In this document: positions 8,028 to 15,593 of the stretch, one piece after another | How the letters are laid out: the number at the start of each line of letters is the position of its first letter | Numbering within the stretch: the first letter of the stretch is position 1 | Assembly: GCA_017993775.1 (NCBI GenBank) | Contig: JAGOMA010000027.1 | Span: 1 to 64,000 of the forward strand | DNA from: Chloroflexota bacterium | Lineage (GTDB): Bacteria > Chloroflexota > Anaerolineae > Promineifilales > Promineifilaceae | Length of the DNA: 64,000 nucleotides | Direction of reading: 5' to 3' | Program-made: the position numbers and the translations under genes | Notes under the pieces: model-generated | Database searches by the model: none | Seen by the model: the letters and a program-made list of their open reading frames with translations, nothing else | What the model was told of the DNA's origin: nothing

Positions 8028-10250
8028 ATGATGACAGAAGAAACCCCTGGAACTACAGAACAACCGCAAACAACTACGTCCTGGTTGGCCGATACGGCCG
8101 TTACCCAGATCCACAACGCCTTCAGATTAGGCTGGTCGCTTGTGGAATTACGCAGCCGCGTGCAAATTGCCGCCCTGGACGACCCCAAACTGCCCCAAAT
8201 GGTCGATTCCAGTCGAACACGCGTTTTTTCCGACCCCCTCCAGATGGTTCAGGACGCAAACAACGGCCTGCGGCGTGCCAGCCAGATGCGCACCATATTC
8301 AACAGCATCGTCACCCTCCAACAATCCAGTTTCCCAACCCCTACCAACATCAGCCAAATCTATGACCCGCCGCCCCAAGCAGACCTGCCCTATCTTTACC
8401 CGCAAGATCCAACAGATCCGGATGCTCTGGATTACGCCAATTTTGGGATCGGCCCTCTGGAAACAGACGACAGCAACTTGTTTTGGTCCAATTTCCGCCT
8501 CTATGACGTGAGCCGTCGGGCATTAAACTGTCTGAATTTGCTGTTAAGCGATCCGCTGGACAATCTGGTTCCAGACCTGATCACCAAGCAGCAAAACCGG
8601 TTAATCCAAAAAATCAGCGATGTACTAAAGCCTGAATCCGATGCGAGTACGGCCGTGGAACCCGGTCTGGCCATCGATTCCTTAACCAGGGCAACCCTTC
8701 AGGCTTGTGTCGTTTACAAATCAACCAATCCGGCAGCATATTATTCGAAAACAGCAGCCGCCGAAAACGAAAGCCTGCCAGCACAAGAAACTGACATCGG
8801 CCACCGTGAGGCTATCGTGGCCCTCAGCGTTTTAAGCGCCAGACTGCTCCAGGCGTGGGATGGTTTTTTGCGCGAGCGTTTCACCGCATCGGGCGTCGGG
8901 GCAAAAAATTTAAACGCGCTGCTGGCCTACGAGGCCGGGCGTAATTTGGCCTCGATTTCCTGGAACACATCGGTCAATGCCGTTCGCTTAGAAAATCAGG
9001 CGGAACAAGACCAGAATGCCCACCAAAATTTATGCCAGATGTGGCAAGACACCTTCACCGACAGCGGCGTAACCCACGTCTTGCATCAAATTTCCGCCCT
9101 GAGCGCCGTTTTCGACGATGTGTACTACCGAACCCACGAAAAACCGGCAGCTTTTTCGACTGACAGTACATTGGACGATCTGCTTGTGCGCCCGGACCCA
9201 TCGCTGCCCAGCAATGTACTCCAGGCAGTGAAACAAAGCATCGAATATTGGCAGCGCACGGTGATCTGGTTAGGCGCCGAAGAAAAGCCGAACAATGCGG
9301 AATCGCGGAACATGGAAAAGCCAGAAATGAAGGTAGCCGATTGGCGGCGATTACGCGAGACGCTGATCGAGCAATCGGGCATCTGGTACAACCTCATGAC
9401 TGGCCAGCAAGATTTACGCGGATTCACTGTCGAAGGGATTGCTCAGGGGCTTATGGACGAGGCGATTGGCGATTTGCGGGGACTGGCGCAGCGCGATTTA
9501 CCGGCCGCTTTCCAACAAGCCAGCCAACAAATCGACGAAATGGCCCGTGATGTCGCTGAATTTGTGGCGTCGATCAGCGGCACGGCTACCAAAGTAGCGC
9601 AGGAGGGCATCAATCGTATTTTCGATTCTGTTCACCCGGTTTTTTGGGTGATTATCGGGATTAGCGCGGTGGTTGTGGTTGGGTTGGTGGGGTATGCCTT
9701 TGCCACAAACCAGACAGATGTATTGATCGGCGCGATGGCCAGCATGGGCACGGCCGTTGCCGGCATGTTCGGCATCAAACGCGGCAGCGACTCCAAAGAG
9801 GAAACCAAAAGTAACGTCGAAACTCAGATCGAAGACCAAAAAACCGTCAAGACCCAGGAAATGACCAACAAAACACAACAACTGCAAAACGCCATCAGCC
9901 ATGCACGCAGTGGTCTGGCCGGCACAGCCAGTTCGGCCCTGGGACAAGCTGGTAGTTTTCTGGTCGACGCCTACGAAAATGGCCTGCTGCGCATTCAAAT
10001 CGAACTTCAATCACTCAACCACAGCATCGCCGTCGCCCACCCGCTGGTAGAATTTTTCATCCGCAACAGCGATATAGAAAGCGACCTCGATTTCCTAACC
10101 AAAGTCATCTGGGACAAAGGCAGCCGTGAAGCGCAGCTGCGCAACGTGGTCACCGCCGCCTTTGGCCCAATTAGCATCCTGCTCGGTGCGCCCACCGAAA
10201 ACCGCGACGCCCCTCCACCCACCACCGGTCGCAGCGGCGAAAATTCATAA
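8028..10250 (+). CDS. Unrecognised 740-aa protein with one membrane anchor
   Basis: I do not recognise a family. The start ATG follows AAGGAG at a good distance. Residues 1-530 are soluble and largely helical, with a DP- and PPP-rich stretch near 105-135. A strong hydrophobic helix occupies about 537-559 (FWVIIGISAVVVVGLVGYAF) and a second, weaker Gly/Ala/Met-rich segment 564-583. A charged, Gln/Lys/Thr-rich stretch at 590-625 looks coiled-coil, then a further helical domain and a Pro/Thr tail. There is no signal peptide, so the N-terminal 530 residues may stay in the cytoplasm. It has no Walker, HTH or enzyme motif that I can see. It is followed by a 17-bp inverted repeat, then by the independently promoted ABC transporter leader, so functional linkage to the transporter is unproven. 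Confidence 0.85.
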   Translation: MMTEETPGTTEQPQTTTSWLADTAVTQIHNAFRLGWSLVELRSRVQIAALDDPKLPQMVDSSRTRVFSDPLQMVQDANNGLRRASQMRTIFNSIVTLQQSSFPTPTNISQIYDPPPQADLPYLYPQDPTDPDALDYANFGIGPLETDDSNLFWSNFRLYDVSRRALNCLNLLLSDPLDNLVPDLITKQQNRLIQKISDVLKPESDASTAVEPGLAIDSLTRATLQACVVYKSTNPAAYYSKTAAAENESLPAQETDIGHREAIVALSVLSARLLQAWDGFLRERFTASGVGAKNLNALLAYEAGRNLASISWNTSVNAVRLENQAEQDQNAHQNLCQMWQDTFTDSGVTHVLHQISALSAVFDDVYYRTHEKPAAFSTDSTLDDLLVRPDPSLPSNVLQAVKQSIEYWQRTVIWLGAEEKPNNAESRNMEKPEMKVADWRRLRETLIEQSGIWYNLMTGQQDLRGFTVEGIAQGLMDEAIGDLRGLAQRDLPAAFQQASQQIDEMARDVAEFVASISGTATKVAQEGINRIFDSVHPVFWVIIGISAVVVVGLVGYAFATNQTDVLIGAMASMGTAVAGMFGIKRGSDSKEETKSNVETQIEDQKTVKTQEMTNKTQQLQNAISHARSGLAGTASSALGQAGSFLVDAYENGLLRIQIELQSLNHSIAVAHPLVEFFIRNSDIESDLDFLTKVIWDKGSREAQLRNVVTAAFGPISILLGAPTENRDAPPPTTGRSGENS

Positions 10251-10272
10251 CTTTCCGCCCCCAATCAGACAT

Positions 10273-10314
10273 GGTGCGTGATGCGTGACAACAGAGTGTC
10301 ACGCATCACGCACC
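10273..10314. terminator. Perfect 17-bp inverted repeat downstream of the 740-aa gene
   Basis: The arm starting GGTGCGTGATGCG at 10273-10289 and its exact reverse complement at 10298-10314 are separated by AACAGAGT. It lies 22 bp after the stop codon. There is no T run, so it may be a 3' stabilising hairpin or a repeat rather than a classic intrinsic terminator. Confidence 0.6.
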
Positions 10315-10331
10315 AAAACAACACCCCCAGA

Positions 10332-10368
10332 CCCCAAAAACCATTAGATATTCCTCTAATTTTTGGGG
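10332..10368. promoter_or_regulatory. Inverted repeat abutting the -35 box, possible operator
   Basis: CCCCAAAA (10332-10339) plus ATTAGA (10343-10348) are mirrored by TCTAAT (10355-10360) plus TTTTGGGG (10361-10368), with a three-base bulge on the left and a six-base loop. The right arm ends two bases before the TTGACT box. That position suits a regulator-binding site, though a terminator remnant for the upstream gene is also possible. Confidence 0.5.
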
Positions 10369-10369
10369 G

Positions 10370-10398
10370 TTGACTTCCCCCTCATCATTTGTTATAGT
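10370..10398 (+). promoter_or_regulatory. Near-consensus sigma-70 promoter for the leader / ABC exporter
   Basis: TTGACT at 10370-10375 and TATAGT at 10393-10398 are exactly 17 bases apart, each one base from consensus. Transcription should start near 10405. It is the best promoter match I found in the window and drives the structured leader and, on read-through, the two ABC genes. Confidence 0.8.
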
Positions 10399-10447
10399 GC
10401 TTCCTGCATATTCATGCACATCTAATCTTGAAAGGAGTAAGGCGCAA

Positions 10448-10546
10448 ATGGGTAACACAATCAACAGCACCATCTACATCGTTCCCAGCGGTTTTGATAA
10501 AGCCGTGTTGTGCGCCGACGCACCCTGTCAGCTTGACATAAAGTAA
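10448..10546 (+). CDS. 32-codon leader peptide ORF
   Basis: ATG 10448 follows GAAAGGAG at good spacing and about 43 bases after the predicted transcription start. The peptide begins MGNTINSTIYIVPSGF and ends CQLDIK, stop TAA at 10544-10546. It lacks a signal peptide and any run of one amino acid, so it does not resemble amino-acid-starvation leaders. The 5' arm of the large leader hairpin falls within its last codons and the stop lies in the loop, so a translating or stalled ribosome would open that stem. It is more likely regulatory by translation than a functional protein. Confidence 0.55.
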   Translation: MGNTINSTIYIVPSGFDKAVLCADAPCQLDIK

Positions 10547-10633
10547 CATTTAGCAAGCGAACCAACAGGGTCACGGCGCAAATAAAAGCCCGTGGCCTTT
10601 TTTGTTTCTGCCGGTATCTTAGAAACCAGCAAA

Positions 10634-10660
10634 ACGCCACGGGACCCCGTGGCGTTTTTT
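10634..10660 (+). terminator. Leader terminator upstream of the ABC exporter genes
   Basis: ACGCCACGGG (10634-10643) and CCCGTGGCGT (10646-10655) form a perfect ten-pair, GC-rich stem followed by six T (10655-10660). It lies 178 bases before the first ABC start codon, so it must be overcome for transporter expression unless a second promoter exists. Confidence 0.8.
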
Positions 10661-10752
10661 GTTGCTGCGGATGAAGGTGACACAAGGTGTCAGGAATGAA
10701 TCGTAACCTATACAGATAGCTGCGATCGTGAAGTAACAAGACTTTTTATACC

Positions 10753-10825
10753 GACTGACAAAGCGCGACGCACAACCCTTTGCCAGTCAGCAGAAATCAA
10801 GCACAAGAAAACTCACTGATTTCTG
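10753..10825 (+). promoter_or_regulatory. Two further hairpins directly before the ABC start
   Basis: GACTGaCAAAG and CTTTGcCAGTC form a stem from about 10753 to 10788. CAGAAATCA (10791-10799) and TGATTTCTG (10817-10825) form a perfect nine-pair stem that ends where the weak ribosome site AAGG begins, 12 bases before ATG 10838. They may set translation of the first transporter gene. Confidence 0.5.
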
Positions 10826-10837
10826 CAAGGCACAACA

Positions 10838-12721
10838 ATGGATAACTTAGACTACGACCTCAAACAAATTGTTACCCAAAAACGGCTGGTGGGTTTATGG
10901 CGCATCCTGGCCGGATACCGCTGGCTCTACTTGCTGGCGATTGTCTCCATCGGCTTGTCGGCGCTGATGCGCTCGACCATCTATTACACATTGGGCTACT
11001 ACGTAGATAACGTTTTGTCGTCTGATGGCAGTATTCTTCGCCAGAGCCTGCTGGTAGGCGCGGCCATTGTCGGGCTGGCGCTGCTGCAAGGGGCGTTGAC
11101 GTTTGTAAGCGGCCGTTCGGCCGCCAAAACGGCCGAGGGTATTACCCGCCGCCTGCGCAACTATCTCTATGACCACATTCAGCGCCTCAGCTTCACCTAT
11201 CACGACAACATGCAGACCGGTGAACTGTTGCAGCGGTCAACCTCGGATGTGGATGCGCTGCGCCGGTTGTTTGCCGAACAACTAAACGGCATCGGGAATA
11301 TTACGCTGCTGTTTCTGGTGAACTTTGTCGCCCTGCTGATGCTAAATGTGCGCCTGGCCCTGTATTCTGTGGTGGTCATCCCGTTCATCATTGGCGTCTC
11401 GCTTTACTTCTTCAAAAAAGTAGGCGAGGTTTATGAAACGTATCAGGAGCAAGAGGCCACCCTATCGAACCGCTTGCAAGAAAATCTGAGCGGCGTGCGT
11501 GTGGTGAAAGCGTTTGCGCGGCAGAGCTACGAAATCGACATGTTCGAGGTCGATAATCAGGAAAAATATCAGCGCGGCAAGCGGTTGATCTTTATGCACG
11601 CTTCGTTTTGGCCGGTAACGGACATTATGTGCGGTATACAAATGTTGGCCGGGTTCTTCCTGGGCGCGCGCATGGCCATTAACGGCATCATCACGCCGGG
11701 TGAGTATCTGACTTACGCCGGGCTGGTGGTACTGATTATCTGGCCGATTCGCAACCTGGGGCGATTAATTACCCAGATGTCTACGGGACTTGTTTCTTTT
11801 GACCGGGTCCGCGACATTATTCGTGAAGACCGGGAGCCATTGGACGCCGGCACTTACATCCCCGAAAACGGGCTGCGCGGCGCGGTGCAGTTTAAGAATC
11901 TACACTTCGCGTACGACAAAGAGACGCCGGTGCTGCACGACATTAGCTTCGATGTGGAGCCAGGGCAGGTGATCGCTCTGTTGGGGTCTACCGGTTCGGG
12001 CAAAACGTCGCTGGTGAATTTGTTGCCTCGTTTTTACGATTACACAGCGGGCAGCCTGACGCTAGACGGCGTTGAACTGCGCGAGTATCCGCGGATCTGG
12101 CTGCGGCGGCAGATTGGCATTGTGCAGCAAGAGCCGTTCTTGTTTTCGCGTTCCATCCGGGAAAACATCACTTACGGCGTGGGTCGAACGGTGTCGGATG
12201 CGGAAGTGGAAACGGCCGCGCGCGCAGCCGCCATCCATGACGTCATCCTTTCATTCCCCAACGGTTATGAAACGCTGGTGGGCGAACGCGGGGTGACACT
12301 TTCTGGCGGGCAGAAGCAGCGGGTGACCATTGCCCGTACGCTGTTGAAGAATCCGCGTATTCTGATTATGGACGACGCCACCTCGTCGGTGGACACGGAA
12401 ACTGAGGCTTCGATCCGGGCGGCGCTGCAAGACCTAATGGCTACGCGAACCACCTTTGTGATCGCGCACCGGATTCAGAGTGTGATGGATGCGGACTTGA
12501 TTTTGGTGCTGGATAACGGCCGTATCATCCAACGCGGCACACACACCGAACTCCTGGACCAGCCCGGCACGTACCAACAAATTTACAACCTGCAGGCGCG
12601 CATCGAAGCCGAACTGGAAAAAGAAATCGCTTCTGTCGGCTCGGGCAGTAATGGCAATGGAAACGGGCAACATAACGGCCGTTTCCAGGAAAAAATAACG
12701 ACAACAATCGCAACAAACTAA
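10838..12721 (+). CDS. Heterodimeric ABC exporter subunit with degenerate Walker B (Asp513)
   Basis: A 627-residue half-transporter. The membrane domain (about residues 20-310) is followed by an ATPase with Walker A GSTGSGKTS (383-391), signature LSGGQ (488-492) and H-loop His544. Walker B reads ILIMDDATS: the catalytic Glu is replaced by Asp513. In heterodimeric exporters such as TM287/288 and BmrCD, the subunit with this Asp forms the non-hydrolysing ATP site, while its canonical LSGGQ completes the partner's active site. The next gene has exactly the complementary changes. The C-terminus has a Gly/Asn-rich tail (GSNGNGNGQHNGRF). It lies behind the structured leader. Multidrug or lipid export is the family role; the substrate is not known. 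Confidence 0.93.
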   Translation: MDNLDYDLKQIVTQKRLVGLWRILAGYRWLYLLAIVSIGLSALMRSTIYYTLGYYVDNVLSSDGSILRQSLLVGAAIVGLALLQGALTFVSGRSAAKTAEGITRRLRNYLYDHIQRLSFTYHDNMQTGELLQRSTSDVDALRRLFAEQLNGIGNITLLFLVNFVALLMLNVRLALYSVVVIPFIIGVSLYFFKKVGEVYETYQEQEATLSNRLQENLSGVRVVKAFARQSYEIDMFEVDNQEKYQRGKRLIFMHASFWPVTDIMCGIQMLAGFFLGARMAINGIITPGEYLTYAGLVVLIIWPIRNLGRLITQMSTGLVSFDRVRDIIREDREPLDAGTYIPENGLRGAVQFKNLHFAYDKETPVLHDISFDVEPGQVIALLGSTGSGKTSLVNLLPRFYDYTAGSLTLDGVELREYPRIWLRRQIGIVQQEPFLFSRSIRENITYGVGRTVSDAEVETAARAAAIHDVILSFPNGYETLVGERGVTLSGGQKQRVTIARTLLKNPRILIMDDATSSVDTETEASIRAALQDLMATRTTFVIAHRIQSVMDADLILVLDNGRIIQRGTHTELLDQPGTYQQIYNLQARIEAELEKEIASVGSGSNGNGNGQHNGRFQEKITTTIATN

Positions 12722-12725
12722 GCCT

Positions 12726-12765
12726 GGCGGTAGGCGGCGGGCACATCCGCCGCCCTACCCCAGGC
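12726..12765. repeat. Strong GC hairpin between the two ABC genes
   Basis: TGGCGGTAGGCGGCGG and CCGCCGCCCTACCCCA are nearly complementary around a six-base loop GCACAT, filling most of the 63-base gap. There is no T run, so it more likely stabilises or processes the mRNA, or tunes the subunit ratio, than terminates it. Confidence 0.55.
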
Positions 12766-12784
12766 CGCTCACGGAGACATCATC

Positions 12785-14614
12785 ATGTCTGATGAATACC
12801 GTTTTGAAGAAGAAGAATTCACGACTCAATTTAATGGGCAAACCGTCCTGCGCATCATCAAACAAGGGCTGCACCATTGGCCCCTGATGCTCTTTTTCCT
12901 GGTGAGCATCGCCACGGTGTCGGCGCTGGACAGTTACTTTACTTACCTCAGCAAACGGATCATGGATGAAGGCATTATCGCCGGCAACGCCGACATCCTG
13001 ACACGCATCATCCTGCAATATGGCGCGCTGATGCTTTTGCAGGCTGTCATGGTATTTGGCTTCATCACCTGCGCCGGGATGCTCAGCGAACGTGTACAGT
13101 ACGACCTGCGCAAAACCATGTTCGGCCGTTTGCAAGAACTGTCGCTGTCCTACTTCGACCGCACGCCGGTCGGTTGGTTAATGTCTCGCGTCACGTCCGA
13201 CACCCAGCGCGTAGGCGATCTCGTCTCCTGGGGCTTTTTGGATGTAACCTGGGGCTTCACCAATATCACCACCGCATTGGTGTTCATGTTCTTCATCAGT
13301 TGGCGCATGGCCCTCATCGTCCTCATCATGATTCCGGTGTTGATTGTGGTGGCTACCATCTTTAAAAAGAAAATTCTGGTGGAGTACCGCAAAGTACGCA
13401 AGCTAAACTCCAAAATCACCGGCTCCTACAACGAGAACATCACCGGGGTGCGCGTGGTCAAATCGCTGCGACGCGAAGAAGAAAATCTGCGTGAATTCGG
13501 CGAGTTGAGCGGCGACATGTACAAAGCCGGCTACCGGGCGGCGTGGTTATCCGCGCTGTTCCTGCCGACTGTTTTGCTCATCACTTCGCTGGGCGTGGGC
13601 AGTGTGATTGTGTACGGCGGCTACCAGTTCCAACTGGGCGGCATGACCATTGGCGGCATCCAGGCCTTCATCTCCTACATCTTTTTCATGATGTGGCCGG
13701 TGCAAGAAATGGCCCGCGTGTACGCCGAAATGCAGCAGTCGATTGCTTCCGGCGAGCGAATCTTCTCGTTGATCGACGCCGTGCCGGAGATCCAAAATCA
13801 ACCTGGCGCGGGCGATCCCGGTTCGATTCGGGGCGACATTGTTTTCGACAACGTGGACTTTTACTACGAAGCCGAAAAGCCGGTGCTGACAAACTTCAAC
13901 CTGACGATCCAGCAGGGCGAAACGATTGCTCTGGTTGGACCAACGGGCGCGGGTAAATCGACACTGGTGAACCTGATCTGCCGTTTTTATGAACCGAAGA
14001 ACGGCCGTATCCTCATCGCCGGACATAATTATCGTGACCTGACACTACATGCCATCCATTCGCGGATCGGCATGGTGCTGCAAACGCCGCACCTGTTTTC
14101 GGGCACGGTGATGGAGAATTTGCGTTACGGCCGTCTTGAAGCCACCGACGACGAAGTGATCGCCGCCGCGCAAATGGCCGGCGCCGACACCTTCATCAGC
14201 AAACTGGAAAAGGGCTACCATACGCAGGTCGGCGAAGGCGGCGTGCTGCTGTCCGTAGGGCAGAAACAGCTGATTAGTCTGGCGCGCGCCGTCCTGGCCG
14301 AACCCGACATCTTCATCATGGACGAGGCAACCAGCTCGGTAGACACGCTGACGGAAGCGCTTATCCAGCAAGGCATGGACCGGCTCATGGAAGGGCGCAC
14401 CAGCTTCGTGATCGCCCACCGGCTGTCCACCATCAAACGGGCCGACCGTATTCTGGTGATCGAAAATGGCGGTGTGTCGGAAATGGGCACCCACGCAGAA
14501 CTCATCCGCAAGCGCGGCCATTACTATGACCTGTATACCAAACAATTCCGTGACGAAATGGAACAGGCTTACGCAGCCCAAAAAGTAGAAACGGAGTTGG
14601 CTCTGGCAGCCTAA
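12785..14614 (+). CDS. Heterodimeric ABC exporter subunit with intact Walker B and degenerate signature (LSVGQ)
   Basis: A 609-residue half-transporter, partner of the preceding gene. It has six membrane helices, Walker A GPTGAGKST (385-393), Walker B IFIMDEATSSVDT with catalytic Glu514, and H-loop His545. The ABC signature is LSVGQ (489-493) rather than LSGGQ. Together the pair therefore makes one canonical site (this Walker A/B with the partner's LSGGQ) and one degenerate site (partner Asp513 with this LSVGQ), as known for asymmetric exporters. The start ATG lies 63 bases after the first gene, in one operon, and a strong terminator follows. Confidence 0.93.
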   Translation: MSDEYRFEEEEFTTQFNGQTVLRIIKQGLHHWPLMLFFLVSIATVSALDSYFTYLSKRIMDEGIIAGNADILTRIILQYGALMLLQAVMVFGFITCAGMLSERVQYDLRKTMFGRLQELSLSYFDRTPVGWLMSRVTSDTQRVGDLVSWGFLDVTWGFTNITTALVFMFFISWRMALIVLIMIPVLIVVATIFKKKILVEYRKVRKLNSKITGSYNENITGVRVVKSLRREEENLREFGELSGDMYKAGYRAAWLSALFLPTVLLITSLGVGSVIVYGGYQFQLGGMTIGGIQAFISYIFFMMWPVQEMARVYAEMQQSIASGERIFSLIDAVPEIQNQPGAGDPGSIRGDIVFDNVDFYYEAEKPVLTNFNLTIQQGETIALVGPTGAGKSTLVNLICRFYEPKNGRILIAGHNYRDLTLHAIHSRIGMVLQTPHLFSGTVMENLRYGRLEATDDEVIAAAQMAGADTFISKLEKGYHTQVGEGGVLLSVGQKQLISLARAVLAEPDIFIMDEATSSVDTLTEALIQQGMDRLMEGRTSFVIAHRLSTIKRADRILVIENGGVSEMGTHAELIRKRGHYYDLYTKQFRDEMEQAYAAQKVETELALAA

Positions 14615-14628
14615 GCAACAAAACGCAA

Positions 14629-14667
14629 AGCAGAAGGATGACGATGGGTTATCGTCATCCTTCTGCT
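14629..14667. terminator. Perfect 17-bp hairpin between convergent genes
   Basis: The arm AGCAGAAGGATGACGAT (14629-14645) is exactly mirrored at 14651-14667 around GGGTT. It closes the ABC operon and overlaps the last codons of the minus-strand AMMECR1 gene, so those codons double as a terminator arm. No T run is present on the plus strand. Confidence 0.75.
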
Positions 14668-15263
14668 GATTCCTCGATGACGGCCGTTGTAAACATAGAC
14701 AGTTCAGCTTCATGCCAGGCATCACGCGGCATACCCGCTTTACGGCACAAATTCTCCAAAAACTCTTCGCGCGTCCAACCAAACGTAAGCGGAACCTGCG
14801 GCAGCAGCAGCCCGCGATGGTAGCCATCGCTGATGATCAGGCCGTGACGGCCCAACTCGATCTGGTGAATCGATTCCACCGGTTCCGCCGGTGACAAAAT
14901 AGAAATCTCGATGGCGATCTGATCCAATTCGGCCAGGGTCACAGCGGGGAAACGCGGATCGCGGGTGGCGGATTTCACAGCCATGGAAGCGACCGCCTCA
15001 GCCAGAGGCCAATCCGCTTCCACATGCCCAATGCAGCCGCGCAGGCGCGCGGCTTTGGGCGTAAGGCCATCAGCCAGACTGCGCAGTGTCACAAACACAC
15101 CGGCGGGCTGCAACAGAGCGGGCACGGCCGTTTCCACTGTCATCATTTTCCCATGCTCCAGGTAATAACGAATGGCCTCCCGCGCCAATTGCAGCAGCCA
15201 CGCCTGCTGCGCAGCCGACAAAATCCACGGTGGATTGGTTACGCTGTCGGGTTGAACTGACAT
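14655..15263 (-). CDS. AMMECR1-domain protein
   Basis: A 202-residue AMMECR1-family protein. Conserved elements include LRGCIGHVEA, the TRDPRFPAVTLAEL segment, IEISILSP, HGLIISDGYHRGLLLPQVP and the C-terminal WTREEFLENLCRKAGMP. The family occurs in all domains of life; in many prokaryotes it lies beside MEMO1-family and radical SAM genes, but neither is nearby here. Molecular function is not established. ATG 15263 is preferred over the in-frame GTG just before it; the ribosome site is weak (AAGGGG). Its 3' end is inside a perfect hairpin shared with the convergent ABC operon. Confidence 0.9.
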   Translation of the reverse strand: MSVQPDSVTNPPWILSAAQQAWLLQLAREAIRYYLEHGKMMTVETAVPALLQPAGVFVTLRSLADGLTPKAARLRGCIGHVEADWPLAEAVASMAVKSATRDPRFPAVTLAELDQIAIEISILSPAEPVESIHQIELGRHGLIISDGYHRGLLLPQVPLTFGWTREEFLENLCRKAGMPRDAWHEAELSMFTTAVIEESAEG

Positions 15264-15593
15264 CACACCCCTTGCCTTTGGTCCGGTTCGGGTAAACCTT
15301 TCCCACTACACGTATTTTGGGGGACACGGCCGTTTTATGTGGCGAGCTGGGAGATACGGCCGCAGCCTCCCCAAAATTCACACATCTCGCTGCCTGCCTA
15401 CAGTATAATCCATTCCCCGGCCGAATCATACCCGATGCCCCGCTACAAAAAGTGCCGGACTCGCAGCGGATGGCGTATAATTGCCTCGTTTAGAAAACGA
15501 CAAATGATTGAAGATTCATCGCATCTCCCATCTTCTTCACGGCGGCGCTTCAATCTGCCAAAGCCCAATCCGCCCAACAAGCACAGGACAAAA
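15264..15593. other. Divergent intergenic region upstream of coaBC
   Basis: No gene; an open frame runs through it from 15339 into coaBC, but its residues do not resemble a conserved domain. It holds an ACGGCCGT (15326-15333) and two TATAAT sequences (15404-15409 and 15476-15481) that could be -10 boxes for coaBC. Neither has a good -35 box at the right distance. Confidence 0.5.

Larger units (their letters stand above)
10405..10660 (+). ncRNA. Structured 5' leader, candidate transcription attenuator
   Basis: The RNA can form several exclusive structures. A long imperfect stem pairs TGCGCCG (10511-10517) with CGGCGCA (10574-10580) and ACCCTGT (10522-10528) with ACAGGGT (10565-10571). Its loop holds the stop codon of the leader ORF. 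Downstream, CCCGTGGC occurs twice (10589-10596 and 10646-10653), and its complement GCCACGGG lies between them (10636-10643). The middle segment can pair either with the first copy (antiterminator) or with the second (terminator with six T). The first copy is itself followed by TTTTTT. This three-segment layout and a translated leader are hallmarks of attenuation. The ligand or inducer is unknown, and I recognise no known riboswitch class. Confidence 0.6.
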
